Positions 24,401-32,911 of a stretch of DNA of 64,000 nt are shown one piece after another. The notes under the pieces were generated by a model. That model had not been told where the DNA came from and did no database searches. It saw only the letters and a program-made list of their open reading frames with translations. Numbering within the stretch: the first letter of the stretch is position 1; every line of letters starts with the position of its first letter. This DNA is from CAVZMO01 sp963776195 (GTDB lineage Bacteria > Nitrospirota > Thermodesulfovibrionia > Thermodesulfovibrionales > SM23-35): contig CAVZMO010000016.1 of NCBI GenBank assembly GCA_963776195.1, positions 62,001-126,000 on the forward strand. Reading direction: 5' to 3'. The position numbers were made by a program, and so were the translations under genes.

Positions 24401-24752
24401 AGAATCCGGAGGCGCAAGCGGAGGAGTCGGAGGCGGCGGATCCACGGGTGGGGGCGGCACAAGCGGTTCCGGATCTGTGATAATCGCTCCATCCTCAGGG
24501 GAGTTCGTCGGAAATTTTGTCTCCAGTATTACCGAGGGGTTCCGCGGCAGTGCGGCGGCGATTGCAGCTGCTCTGTCTGGGACCGAAGGTCTTATTCCTA
24601 AGGAGATTAAGGTTTCTAAGGAGTTTAAAGGTGCAATCGATCTTAATATGCCTTCTCTTGACAAGGAATATACGAGGAGATTTGTAAGGGAGACGCTCTG
24701 GCCGGAGCTGAGCGACTATTTAAAGTTAATGGGAATCGATCTAAAAAAATAG
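21444..24752 (+). CDS. tail tape measure protein
   Basis: A 1102-aa protein, the longest in the window and intact. N-terminal helices start with NIIELILQARDLASEALERL. A hydrophobic, Ala/Gly-rich centre (about 310-380) is the usual membrane-interacting part. A very long coiled coil (about 430-760) sets tail length, then DUF-like helical domains and a glycine-rich linker (about 985-1010, GGVGGGGSTGGGGTSGSGS). Length against the usual ratio suggests a tail somewhat over 150 nm, which is an estimate. It follows the chaperones as in all siphophages. Confidence 0.85.
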   Translation: MGNENIIELILQARDLASEALERLRGNLAKLPAEADNINAAFKDLKILPTAELEAQKTKIIAAYEQIKNSATSTASDITRAEAAKNKAIEDLNSRNFANQGTLLDFLKEHYIAVTGAIIAAWAGISKAMEYADIGAAALQSEESFRNVTQAYEVDGDKLLAKMKEVSVGAIDDSELMQRAVKALQQGLNPDQIVSLLEVARSSARVAGTDIASAFDRIAEATANQMTRGLKSMGLIIDQNKAYADYAKALGIAKDALNEQQQSQALANAAVTEGLRQAANMNMSLITEAEQLQINKARFNEIKESIGKDFVAATIAAKENTVGLGVALGAGTLINAPALIKAISTAMQGNALASGAAAMGLNGLLAAASAFAGYKIGDEFEKWSSGYNDIVADTERLQASQKKLDSTLSSSLALLGFSGPDAWAKYEQAMKSGNLIVDQTTGKQTNLVEQLKQTISIIEAQAQTLQASSQYELGLIKQDFEMAKITVDQYLAFVKNRQQQVTDAQVAAAQMRIEETKKEYQMKMISEDDMKAKVAVITEQITQIKIKGIQDYQGKQDEADKEALDKVKKSAEEQFAAWKDLQQKKLDAMKANIDLQNAIDDAAVKAGVMRESEAMQNKLNRLYDYYDAQIQKAQQTADRIAALEEQGFYKTKEARDKANQEYADALSEKERLQAELQQNIVTSSQQITAAQGKEEQDATAFVLQQTQDRIAIAENERDQKLKTLEEYYQKGLVDAQQYADAQAAIEKSFTDKTTEEVKKSVVVWTTQVKDMAEGWHAMVDYIRSSPWFTSDSLFGKDWWQSKSVFQEFADAVKEVYKDTVDTIQFAMGDIDDSWASIKASGIHGLADAQDLFKDLLWQYSTNVEGFYNYMTGAGKKIAESVGLTVEEWIGRVSDYVNYVKGLLMSLQDYIGSLRQQLMQLRGDSLGELEMWYEEEKNKLNETYGEELKNTKEYYEALALIVELYKEKKKKILDEMASDEEDSKDKSESGGASGGVGGGGSTGGGGTSGSGSVIIAPSSGEFVGNFVSSITEGFRGSAAAIAAALSGTEGLIPKEIKVSKEFKGAIDLNMPSLDKEYTRRFVRETLWPELSDYLKLMGIDLKK

Positions 24753-24768
24753 GAAGGAGAGACGATCA

Positions 24769-25185
24769 ATGCTGGGGCAGCAGCTATTTATATATCAAAA
24801 AAACAATAGGGTCCCTGAGGCTACTATTTCTTCCGCCGTGTCTCCGTCGCAGAAGGCCCCGCTTATTTATCCTGTCAAGAAGCGGGGAAACGGAAACGTC
24901 CGGGTCTACGGTAATTTCAATGGAGCCGTCGACGCGAAATATGACCTGAAGATCATAGATACCTCACTTGAGGTCCCGTTTGTGTCCGCTCCGACATTTA
25001 AGGGCGCCGGTACCGGGAAGATCTCCCGTATTGCGGCCTCGAATCTGCAAGCCCAAACTATGCAGGTTCTTTGCCTATCCACCGGCATCGATACGACTCA
25101 TGCGGAAATCGAGGTCGAGGGCCAGCTATTCGCGGCAAAACAAGAGGGACTACCGGGCAATGCGATTCTCTATTCTTGTCGATGA
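24769..25185 (+). CDS. distal tail protein, N-terminal part
   Basis: 138 residues: MLGQQLFIYQKNNRVPEATI and a beta-rich region with GNVRVYGNFNGAVDAKYDL. The good reading ends at EGLPGNAI; after this the frame breaks off. The sense continues in another frame as RFSILVDDSLLTFS (gene at 25166), so a +1 shift near 25155-25170 probably splits one gene of about 1030 aa. AAGGAGAG precedes the ATG. Confidence 0.55.
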   Translation: MLGQQLFIYQKNNRVPEATISSAVSPSQKAPLIYPVKKRGNGNVRVYGNFNGAVDAKYDLKIIDTSLEVPFVSAPTFKGAGTGKISRIAASNLQAQTMQVLCLSTGIDTTHAEIEVEGQLFAAKQEGLPGNAILYSCR

Positions 25186-27859
25186 TTCCTTGCTCACCTT
25201 CTCGGAGACGGATTATTCCCTGATTAAGCCTCTGAAGGTCGGTGACACCGCGCTTGAGGGGCAGGAATGGGACTTCGACACGAAAGTCATACAAGGAGAC
25301 CTTATCCCGGCAGAGGCCCACAGGATCGCTTTTGGGCTCGATAAGCTCCATATCTATTTGCAATACAAGAAATTTGAGGACGGCAAGTGGAAATACTATT
25401 TCATCTTGCCGGTCCAATATGAAATCCCGGCCAAAGCCAAAGTGTATTTCGTAACGGGCGGACGCAAGGTTACGGTCACGAACGGGGACATAACAGAAGT
25501 GTATGGCAATATCGTCAGCGTCGCCGATTTCTGGCAAAGGGTGAAGGACAGTTCGGCCCTTCTTGAGCCGCTTAACGCATCAATCGACACTTCGCGCCAT
25601 GCCGACAGCCCGGCTCTTAGGGAATTCGCTACGAAGACAGACGCTTATTTCCTGCCTTCTTATAAGGGGACTGGCTCGTCCGAATTTGCCGGAGAGCTGG
25701 ACAGCATCGTCGTGAATAACAATGCGAAGACAGAGCTCATTGAAATTAAGTGTGTCGATAACTCCTATGTCGGTGCCGAGATATGGGACGTTAAAGGCTC
25801 TTCCTCCGGCGATATGGGGCAAGTAAAGTCGGGGATCCTCGTAAACTTCGGTTCTCTCGCCTTTACGGTACCTCAGAAGTTTCCCGATGATTACGGATCG
25901 GAACGGGAGGACTGGTCCTATAAAGTCAGCTATGCGTCACGGGCTGCTGGAACAACGCCGCCCGCGATCTGCCTTGCTATGCGTCTCGGGATCAACGCAA
26001 AGACGCAGACACTTCAGCTTGAATACAAAAGAAAGCCGCCGGAGTGCATATGCCCTCCCGCGACTTTCTCAGAAAGATGTTTAGGACTCTCAGCGGAAGG
26101 AGGTGAGATAGGAATGGCATACACGGTACCGGATTTAATATTCTGGACTGACGTGAAAATAGAGACAATGGTCGAGCCCCATAATTACCCCTGGGGATGG
26201 GCAGAGGCTTTGGAGGGACGTGTCCCGATTACTCCCGGTGGTACGTCGATAGCAGGCGATTACAGTTATTTAGCGGCATCGAGGCCCTACGTTACCATGT
26301 TCAAGGCGCTGGCCGGTCGCATCATGGCACTTACAGAAGACGCGCCCGCGCAGCTGCAGACAATGGTAGACCAGTACAAAACTCTTGTCGCAAGTATCTT
26401 TGTGACCTCTTGGACTTACTGGCAAACCCAAGACAGCGACGCGAAGGCAACGGAGCATTATGCCGTATTTGACATGACATACAACACAACTCTTTATTTA
26501 TCTCTGACGGAGATTGTTTTAAATTACGAGCGCACCTACGGCTTAAAAAAAAATAGGATCATCGCGCCCGGCACTTGTTGGACTGACGCGCAGGGGGAGT
26601 ATTATTGGGAAGTCCGTGGGGCCAAGGCATATTTGCCCGCTTTCACGGATGTCCCCTTTTATTCGACAGTCAAGTCCGGAGACAGCTATATCAATACGAA
26701 GGAGTTTGCCTTTCTTATCTCGACTCCTTGCGCGGGAACACTTATTGAAGGCGATAAGATCACCGTCGAGATCGGCGGGATCGAGATCGCACGCACTTAT
26801 CAGCTCGGAGATGTAACCTATTTGCCCACGATCGCCGCTCAAAACCTCTATCTTCACGGAGGTATCAACGGCGATGATCTTTATACTTTCGAGATTAAAG
26901 GCTCGATCAACAGCTTTCCTAATTATTCCCTCGATCGGAATAATCCCGAAGAGTATTACACTCCTCAGCTCTCCTTCCGGATAGACGACGGCATTATCAG
27001 GTTCCAGGTCGGCGACCTGTTTGAGTTCGCGATCGAGGGCGGCCGCTTCATCTGGAGAAAGGACGGCGGGGCATGGTCTTCTCCTATGCAAATCAAGCCG
27101 GAGATCCAGCCCTTCGACAGCGGGCTGCAGATAGGATTCGACTTCGGGGTGAGCCCATCCTTTATGCAAAACGACGTGTGGGAGATTTTCTGTATGCAAG
27201 AAAACAGAGCGGAGAATCTAACGACTCCCTGGCCGCAACGATGGAAAGGGGCGGGCAACATTGTTTTCACTTTTCCGGCGGCCGTCACGGTCGACGCCCT
27301 GATAATCGATCTTCACGATCTGTCCGGGACAGTAACGTTTCAGGCCTCCGACTTCAGCGACTTTCATGTGCTTTTGCACACCGAGGTTTTAACGATCTCC
27401 GCATTGATATGCAAGCTGTACAGCGTCCCGATAATAGCGAGATATTTCCGGCTGGTCATGACCGGCGAGCGGTCCATCGGGTACATTTTCCTCGGCAATA
27501 GAATGCAGTTCTCCCTTTCCGCCGATCACGTCAGGCCCCTCAAGAGATACACGATGTCCAGACAGGAGTCGAAAACTACATTCAGCTTGTTTAATTATCT
27601 CAGAGAGGGCTACATGGTCGAATATAATTCCTTCATCAAAAACGAGGACTACGTTAAGCTTGATGATCTGCTCGGGTACCTGAAAACGAATAACGATATG
27701 CCCTTTTATTTCGTCGCCAACTCGGATTATCCCGACAAGCTTTCTCTCCGCGCGGTAATCGATATCGACAACATCGAACCCGGCAGCGATATAGACCTTA
27801 ACGCTCCAGAGGCCAATAGGCTTTACACAATTTCGCTTCCGATCAGGGGAGTGGCTTAA
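25166..27859 (+). CDS. large distal tail / baseplate-like protein
   Basis: 897 residues from ATG 25166, although the frame is open further upstream with noise only. It is beta-rich throughout. A central part (about 385-640) and a discoidin/galactose-binding-like stretch (about 690-800, RWKGAGNIVFTFPAAVTVDA, KLYSVPIIARYFRLVMTGER) suggest a sugar-binding tail-tip protein, since FRLVMTGE is typical of F5/8-type sandwiches. It is probably the continuation of the 24769 reading. The next gene starts at its stop codon. Confidence 0.55.
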   Translation, partial: FSILVDDSLLTFSETDYSLIKPLKVGDTALEGQEWDFDTKVIQGDLIPAEAHRIAFGLDKLHIYLQYKKFEDGKWKYYFILPVQYEIPAKAKVYFVTGGRKVTVTNGDITEVYGNIVSVADFWQRVKDSSALLEPLNASIDTSRHADSPALREFATKTDAYFLPSYKGTGSSEFAGELDSIVVNNNAKTELIEIKCVDNSYVGAEIWDVKGSSSGDMGQVKSGILVNFGSLAFTVPQKFPDDYGSEREDWSYKVSYASRAAGTTPPAICLAMRLGINAKTQTLQLEYKRKPPECICPPATFSERCLGLSAEGGEIGMAYTVPDLIFWTDVKIETMVEPHNYPWGWAEALEGRVPITPGGTSIAGDYSYLAASRPYVTMFKALAGRIMALTEDAPAQLQTMVDQYKTLVASIFVTSWTYWQTQDSDAKATEHYAVFDMTYNTTLYLSLTEIVLNYERTYGLKKNRIIAPGTCWTDAQGEYYWEVRGAKAYLPAFTDVPFYSTVKSGDSYINTKEFAFLISTPCAGTLIEGDKITVEIGGIEIARTYQLGDVTYLPTIAAQNLYLHGGINGDDLYTFEIKGSINSFPNYSLDRNNPEEYYTPQLSFRIDDGIIRFQVGDLFEFAIEGGRFIWRKDGGAWSSPMQIKPEIQPFDSGLQIGFDFGVSPSFMQNDVWEIFCMQENRAENLTTPWPQRWKGAGNIVFTFPAAVTVDALIIDLHDLSGTVTFQASDFSDFHVLLHTEVLTISALICKLYSVPIIARYFRLVMTGERSIGYIFLGNRMQFSLSADHVRPLKRYTMSRQESKTTFSLFNYLREGYMVEYNSFIKNEDYVKLDDLLGYLKTNNDMPFYFVANSDYPDKLSLRAVIDIDNIEPGSDIDLNAPEANRLYTISLPIRGVA

Positions 27860-28222
27860 TTGTTAAAAATCGATCTCCAGATTTTACGCGCAATCGAAGA
27901 GGGCGTGAATCCACAGAAGAAAATTAAGGTCTACTGGCAAGAGGCGGAGCTATATACCGAGGATGACTATCTCCTCAACATCGGAGATCTCAATACGAGC
28001 ATATCCAGGGGATCCTACGAGATTGCAAATACCACCGTGACACTGAAAAACCAGGATTATTATTTTTCCCGCCGTCTTCACCGCGAACGGCCGAATAATA
28101 AACTTGTTGAAATATTTATGCAGATCGCCGGAAAGGACATGCTTTTCTTCCGAGGCATTATCCCGCTGTCCGGTGGATGGACATTAACGGAAATGCTGCT
28201 GACACTAAATATAAACGCATAG
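27860..28222 (+). CDS. small tail protein of unknown function
   Basis: A 120-aa beta-rich protein starting at TTG directly after the preceding stop (translational coupling). Features such as WQEAELYTEDDYLLNIGDLN and SRGSYEIANTTVTLKNQDYY resemble baseplate hub N-terminal domains, where a local vector space (loop plus beta pair) is described. No catalytic motif. It ends just before the GGGAGG site of the next gene. Confidence 0.45.
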   Translation: MLKIDLQILRAIEEGVNPQKKIKVYWQEAELYTEDDYLLNIGDLNTSISRGSYEIANTTVTLKNQDYYFSRRLHRERPNNKLVEIFMQIAGKDMLFFRGIIPLSGGWTLTEMLLTLNINA

Positions 28223-28233
28223 GGAGGTTTGAT

Positions 28234-28858
28234 ATGGCTGACGTATTTACAAGGAAAGGTTTTGACGGTTCAGGCTGGAACATCGATTTGGGGGACTCGG
28301 ATTTCCTCGCGCCGATGGGAGTTAATTTCGGGAACGGGATATCGGTCGCAGGTTTTCAAAGCAGCACACACAAAACCGACAGCGGCATGACAACGGACGG
28401 CTGTGATCCGGACCACGTACGGAACTGCAAATATATTGCTCCAACGCAGGTTTCTTTAATGGAAGGCGCCGCCGTCGACCTTAAACCAGACGAATGTCGG
28501 AGAAAACGACTGCACGCTGAGATGGAGCTATGCCGATGATGCTCCCGCGAATACGGCATTGTCAAACGTGTTTCTCTTTGCGTACGACGGCTCCATACCT
28601 GCAAACCCGCCTGTTGGTCTCAAGGTGCTCGCTTTCGAGCGGAGATCCGACGCGATCCTGAAGGACCGGGACTCGGATACGCCAGGTGATGGCGGCGCAT
28701 GGGATTCAGTCAAAGGAATCGGTGGAGCTGCAAATGCCTTGATATGCTCGGAGAGGAATTCGGCAGCCACGCATTATTTTTATTTCGGGCTATCCGTATC
28801 GCCGACTTCGAAGGGGCAGAAATCCGCAAAACTACGCCTGGAATTTGACGCGCAGTAA
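28234..28858 (+). CDS. tail protein, frame broken near 28482
   Basis: ATG 28234 (GGGAGG seven bases upstream) starts MADVFTRKGFDGSGWNIDLG. The first frame runs to 28539 but becomes nonsense after AAVDL. The other frame (open from 28460, ATG 28559) gives NQTNVGENDCTLRWSYADDA and SNVFLFAYDGSIPANPPVG to 28858. Joining them needs a +1 shift at CTTAAAC, about 28481-28485, giving about 207 aa. The regular beta pattern and the acid/Trp content suggest an appendage or spike protein. Function is not known. Confidence 0.5.
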
Positions 28859-29196
28859 TGGGGATCGTAAGCGTAACATCCTGGCATATTATTTTGCAGT
28901 GCGGCGAAGTCCTGCACGGGAGTGATGTAGGTTCTTTTGTCAACGTAAAAACCCGCACCGACATTAAAGACCTTTATGTCGAGAGCGGCGCCGGAAAAAT
29001 CTACGCGGTCAAAAGAAAGGAAGGCAGGCCGCCCCTGTCCTTCGATTTCTTTATTCACATAATCAAAGAGGACGACGGAAGGCAGGAAGCATACTGGAAG
29101 CTTATAACGAATTATCCCGACTGCACGTTCATCAAACACGTCCAGCGAAACGGTAAATGCCGCATCGAGACAAAAAATGGCGACAAGCGATCTTGA
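28858..29196 (+). CDS. small tail-region protein of unknown function
   Basis: A 112-aa protein with ATG overlapping the stop of the previous gene (TAATG). Alternating polar/hydrophobic strands then charged C-terminus. No recognised motif. It overlaps the next gene by 20 bases, part of one tightly packed operon. Confidence 0.45.
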   Translation: MGIVSVTSWHIILQCGEVLHGSDVGSFVNVKTRTDIKDLYVESGAGKIYAVKRKEGRPPLSFDFFIHIIKEDDGRQEAYWKLITNYPDCTFIKHVQRNGKCRIETKNGDKRS

Positions 29197-30019
29197 GCTT
29201 ATCCTTATAGGGAAAACGACCACTGAGCAGGATCTTATCCTCCAGGGGATCGGACACCCGGGGGATGGCCTGTCTTTAATCCTGACCGGCATTACAGCTT
29301 TAGATGACGACCTCAGCATAAGCCTGGATACCAAGCCCTACGACGAGCAGGGCATCATAACGGGCGGGCCGAAAACTCAGAGTGAATGCGGCATTCTCCT
29401 TAAGAGCATCGAGGTCAGCAGGAAGAGGCTTGCGCTCTTAGACATCATCAATCTTCGAACGACGGCCGTTTATCGCAACCCGAGGGATATATCCTATCTC
29501 TCAATCATCTGCGGAGATTTTTCTCGCACTAAAATACCATGTACGCCGCTTGATAAGGACGGATATTTATATCACGCAAGCGATCTGCCTATGCAGAGCA
29601 TCTCCCAGGTGTACGTCGAGGGGAGTCCCCAGACGTTCGGATATGTGGCATATCCAGCCTATCAGGACGAAACTGGCCGGTCGGTGGCAATCGTGAAGTT
29701 CGACGAGCCACAGTATGACAAACAAGTTTCGATTTCCGGTAAGGGCGCTATGAATCTGGATACCGGTGAGCTTATCGAAAATCCCGCGCAGCTCGTCAGT
29801 CTGATCCTTCTAAATGTGCAGGGATACGACGAGGACGCAATCGACGCCGGCGAGATGTCCCGGTTCTATGCAGATTGTTTGCTCGAAGAAATCAAGGTTG
29901 CCTGTGTCCTCAATTCTCCGGTAACGATAAAAGATTTTTTCGACGAGCTTTCTTTAAACATTCATAGCCACTGGATGATCTCAGACGGAAAATCGGTGAT
30001 GAGGTTGAAATGGCTCTAA
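29177..30019 (+). CDS. tail hub-like protein A with N-terminal repeat module
   Basis: A 280-aa protein. Residues 5-79 form a module of short repeats around LxLILxG (DLELILIGKTTTEQDLILQG, then LSLILTGITALDDDL), with a conserved centre LQGIGHPG. The same module begins the next protein. Residues 80-280 look like the first half of a phage tail hub (SYLSIICGDFSRTKIPCTPL, NIHSHWMISDGKSVMRLK). Such hub proteins usually go on for another 200 residues, and this continuation appears in the next gene. It overlaps that gene by ten bases. Confidence 0.5.
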   Translation: MATSDLELILIGKTTTEQDLILQGIGHPGDGLSLILTGITALDDDLSISLDTKPYDEQGIITGGPKTQSECGILLKSIEVSRKRLALLDIINLRTTAVYRNPRDISYLSIICGDFSRTKIPCTPLDKDGYLYHASDLPMQSISQVYVEGSPQTFGYVAYPAYQDETGRSVAIVKFDEPQYDKQVSISGKGAMNLDTGELIENPAQLVSLILLNVQGYDEDAIDAGEMSRFYADCLLEEIKVACVLNSPVTIKDFFDELSLNIHSHWMISDGKSVMRLKWL

Positions 30020-30996
30020 AAGATAACGATCTCGGTCTTATCCTCAGGAGCGACGGTTACAATGAGCTCGATCTCATTCTCTTAGGAAGAACGACAGACG
30101 AACAGAACATTGTCCTTCAGGGGATCGGACATCCGGGTAATGAATTTTCCCTTATTATGGTAGGTATCACCGGAGTGGAGGACGAACTCCCTTTAATACT
30201 CACTGGTAAAAGATATAATGAAATGGCGATTCTTGCCGGCTCAAAGAGCAGCGATGAATGCGGGCTGCTCTTAAATGCGGTCGACCCAACTAAAGGCTAT
30301 CAGTTTACAGACATTACGGATTTCTCGCTCACCTCCGGCGCGATCATCAATGAAATCACGATAAATTATGCTTATGATCAGGTGGACGGAAAGCCTACCG
30401 CCGCGATCACGAAACACAATCCATTGTCGAAGCTGCTGTACGGTACCGCACGACAGACGTTAGACCTCAAAATGATTCAAGGCTCACGCCAGGCCGAGAA
30501 GATCGCTGACGCTATCCTTTTTACTTCATCAATTCCGGAAAGTATTGCATCTTTTACGCATGACATGAGGAGCATCCACATCGAGGTCGGAGACGATGTG
30601 ACCATATCCCATCCTGCAGGGCTCGGAGCAAACGGCTATCAGGAAGCTTCCGCTTTTGTATCCAAAAAAAGGCTGAAGGGCATCACGATCAACTACGAAG
30701 TGATTATGAAGGCCGTGGGGGATCTCTATTTACCCGAACTGCTTTCTCTTTCGCAAGTCGCCGGTACCGGTGAGTCCGGCATTAATATTCAATACGAAAA
30801 CGGCGTCGCCACTATAACGATCTATGCCAAGGTACAAGGCAGCCCGCCCGTCGAGGGCGCCGAGGTCACGATCTCATCTATCCGAAAGATCACCGACAAG
30901 AAGGGCCAAGTAAGGTTTAACCTCTTACCCGGAAGATATACGGCTTATATAGAAGCTTCCGGATACGAAGACGCCGATATAACTTTTTCTGTCTAA
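30010..30996 (+). CDS. tail hub-like protein B with the same N-terminal module and a C-terminal Ig-like domain
   Basis: A 328-aa protein. Residues 19-92 repeat the module of the previous protein (ELDLILLGRTTDEQNIVLQG, then IGHPGNEFSLIMVG). Residues about 93-240 look like the second half of a tail hub: LTSGAIINEITINYAYDQ, RSIHIEVGDDVTISHPAGLG. Residues about 270-328 resemble a carboxypeptidase-regulatory-like Ig domain (GSPPVEGAEVTISSIRKITD, LLPGRYTAYIEASGYE). Together A and B may be one ancestral hub cut in two, each half carrying the module. This is the last clear structural gene. Confidence 0.5.
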   Translation: MALKDNDLGLILRSDGYNELDLILLGRTTDEQNIVLQGIGHPGNEFSLIMVGITGVEDELPLILTGKRYNEMAILAGSKSSDECGLLLNAVDPTKGYQFTDITDFSLTSGAIINEITINYAYDQVDGKPTAAITKHNPLSKLLYGTARQTLDLKMIQGSRQAEKIADAILFTSSIPESIASFTHDMRSIHIEVGDDVTISHPAGLGANGYQEASAFVSKKRLKGITINYEVIMKAVGDLYLPELLSLSQVAGTGESGINIQYENGVATITIYAKVQGSPPVEGAEVTISSIRKITDKKGQVRFNLLPGRYTAYIEASGYEDADITFSV

Positions 30997-31019
30997 AATA
31001 CTGTAAAATTAAGGCGACT

Positions 31020-31265
31020 ATGGAACACTTTGACGATCCGGATATTTTCCGTGCCATTAAAATATTCAGAAAAGCCCTCGATAAATTAGTTCGCTCTATG
31101 GATGCATATGCAGAGCTTTACAAAAGCGGAAGCCGCAACCCTTTGGATGAATGGGCTGAATACAAATCTGCTGGTTGTCCTTACGGTCGAACTATTGAAG
31201 GGTTTGCGTTATGGATCGAGGAAAACGCCCGGCGTCATAAAGATACTAAGGAAAGATTGAATTAA
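31020..31265 (+). CDS. small hypothetical protein at prophage right end
   Basis: An 81-aa acidic, helical protein (FDDPDIFRAIKIFRKALDKL at the start). It is the last + strand gene before the tRNA and may be the final prophage gene. No motif recognised. AT-rich leader with weak AAGGCG ribosome site. Confidence 0.5.
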   Translation: MEHFDDPDIFRAIKIFRKALDKLVRSMDAYAELYKSGSRNPLDEWAEYKSAGCPYGRTIEGFALWIEENARRHKDTKERLN

Positions 31266-31383
31266 GCCTGTCGCTTTCGCTGCCCACCATCAAGAAACCA
31301 ACGAGTTGTGATATGTCTATTCACTGGCGTATCCGATGCAAATTGCGGTTTTATTTGAACAGATTACATAACAGAATTAAATA

Positions 31384-31405
31384 AAAGTTGCGACAAAGTT
31401 GCGAC
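31384..31405 (+). repeat. perfect tandem 11-mer AAAGTTGCGAC x2
   Basis: Two adjacent exact copies (31384-31394, 31395-31405), 55 bases from the 3' end of tRNA-Pro. Short direct repeats of this kind next to a tRNA are typical integrase arm-type sites at prophage ends. No second copy is visible at the left of the window. Confidence 0.5.
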
Positions 31406-31459
31406 ATCCAAGATAAATAACTTCTTCCATAAATTCCATAAACCGTTGGTATGAAAGAG

Positions 31460-31533
31460 TCGGGGCGAACAGATTTGAACTGTCGACCACTCGCACCCCA
31501 AGCGAGTGCGCTACCAGGCTGCGCTACGCCCCG
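31460..31533 (-). tRNA. tRNA-Pro (anticodon GGG)
   Basis: A 74-nt cloverleaf on the minus strand. The acceptor stem is CGGGGCG/CGCCCCG, the D arm contains GCAGCCTGGTAGCGC, the anticodon stem CTCGC/GCGAG encloses loop TTGGGGT (anticodon GGG), and the T arm has GTTCAAATC. CCA is not encoded. The 3' end faces the prophage, so this gene is the likely attachment target. Confidence 0.93.
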
Positions 31534-31545
31534 ATTTTAATGATT

Positions 31546-31938
31546 TTACTGGAGTTGACTCAGTATTTCTCTGAGCCTCTTTTTGACGTGTTCGACTACC
31601 TTGGCGGGATGGCGAACTTCCTTTTTTTGTAAATCCTGGTCGGATTTGGCTTCAACACTCGCAAAGGCGAGCCCGAGTCTTTTCCTGACACCTTCTATCG
31701 TATATCTTTCCTGATATAAAAGCTTTTTTATCGAGAGAAGGAGTTCAACGTCTTTCTTTATATAGACCCGCTGTCCGGACTTGTTCTTTCTCGGTTTTAG
31801 AAAGGAGAACTCCGTCTCCCAATACCTCAGAACGTAAGGTTCCACGCCGATAATTTTACTCACTTCTCCTATTTTGTAAAAAAGTTTATCCGGGAATGAT
31901 ATGAAGGTTTTTACGCCTTCTTGCGCAGGTTTATGCAT
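31546..31938 (-). CDS. MerR-family transcriptional regulator
   Basis: A 130-aa protein with a MerR DNA-binding domain at about residues 18-88: KIGEVSKIIGVEPYVLRYWE, then RKNKSGQRVYIKKDVELLLS. The C-terminal part is a short helix (about 100-130), not an effector domain, as in the small MerR proteins found behind ihfA in delta-proteobacteria-like genomes. It overlaps ihfA by eight bases, so both are one operon that continues toward tRNA-Pro. Confidence 0.85.
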   Translation of the reverse strand: MHKPAQEGVKTFISFPDKLFYKIGEVSKIIGVEPYVLRYWETEFSFLKPRKNKSGQRVYIKKDVELLLSIKKLLYQERYTIEGVRKRLGLAFASVEAKSDQDLQKKEVRHPAKVVEHVKKRLREILSQLQ

Positions 31939-32215
31939 TCTGCTTTTCCACCACAGACTTCAATTGATTGCTGGCCCTAAAAGTAATCACCCTCCTCGGT
32001 GTTATTTCAAGGTCGTCGCCCGTCTTCGGGTTCCTGCCTCTCCGCGACATTTTTTGTCTCACATTGAATGTGCCGAATCCCGATATTTTAACGGATTCAC
32101 CTTCAACAAATGCCTGTTTCATCGTATCGAACAATATTTCGATTATCTCCTGTGCCTCTTTTTTGGAGAGACCTATCTTCTCGAAAATTTTTTCTACCAG
32201 ATCAGCTTTTGTCAT
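31931..32215 (-). CDS. ihfA: integration host factor alpha / HU-family protein
   Basis: A 94-aa DNA-bending protein. It starts with MTKADLVEKIFEKIGLSKKE, has the dimer core, and the arm sequence RGRNPKTGDDLEI with the Pro at the tip that intercalates into DNA. RVITFRASNQLKSVV completes the fold. The full length is typical. It needs a beta partner or forms homodimers. IHF is also a usual cofactor of site-specific phage integration. The AT-rich 32216-32394 region upstream should hold its promoter. Confidence 0.9.
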   Translation of the reverse strand: MTKADLVEKIFEKIGLSKKEAQEIIEILFDTMKQAFVEGESVKISGFGTFNVRQKMSRRGRNPKTGDDLEITPRRVITFRASNQLKSVVEKQNA

Positions 32216-32394
32216 AAACTCCTACCTCAATTTTTCTTAATTATATTAAGGACATATATACTTGTCAAGAAGAATTTAGTTTAAATTATTTAATATATTA
32301 TCACAATTATACTATTTATTCATATTGATAAACCTTGCAAATGTCTAAAAATACTGATTATGATTGATGAAATGAAAAGGGAACTTTCGACAAA

Positions 32395-32766
32395 ATGATA
32401 TACGGAATCGGGGTAGACATCATCAAGATTGAACGGATGAAAGAGGTTATAGAGAAATGGGGTGATAAGTTTCTTGAGAGGGTATTTACTCGGAACGAGA
32501 TCTCCTATTGCTATAAGAAACGCATTCCCTATCTCTCACTTTCGGTACGCTTTGCGGCAAAGGAAGCATTGATAAAGGCAATCGGTTCGGAGATATCCGT
32601 TGCTTTTACAGATATCGAGATCATGAATGCGGACACAGGAAAGCCTGTCTTAAGAATAAGCGGCAGGCTTCAGGATTTTTTTAATATAAAACAGATAAAG
32701 GCAGCCCACCTAAGCCTGAGTCACGAGCACGAATACGGCGTGGCATGCGTAGTGCTGGAACAATAG
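32395..32766 (+). CDS. acpS: holo-[acyl-carrier-protein] synthase
   Basis: A 123-aa enzyme that transfers phosphopantetheine from CoA to acyl carrier protein. MIYGIGVDIIKIERM holds the metal-binding Asp8, and SVRFAAKEALIKAI is the second signature with the Glu ligand. The C-terminus ends in SLSHEHEYGVACVVLE. Length is normal. It is divergent from ihfA, sharing the AT-rich spacer. Confidence 0.92.
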   Translation: MIYGIGVDIIKIERMKEVIEKWGDKFLERVFTRNEISYCYKKRIPYLSLSVRFAAKEALIKAIGSEISVAFTDIEIMNADTGKPVLRISGRLQDFFNIKQIKAAHLSLSHEHEYGVACVVLEQ

Positions 32767-32911
32767 AAATATTTCATGCGGGTTCACTTGAAATTTCAGG
32801 AATGTGAATGCATCTCCAAAATCAACGAATTGAAGGGGCTTGACTATATTGGTTCGGGTCCCTAATATATTTTATTCCTTTCCATGAATATTTTTTATAC
32901 CTGGAGGTAAA

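Noticed and set aside
24968..25165. N-terminal extension of the large tail protein
   Set aside because: Arg/Pro/Ser-rich noise overlapping a well-formed frame in 24769-25160; the real reading enters near 25166.
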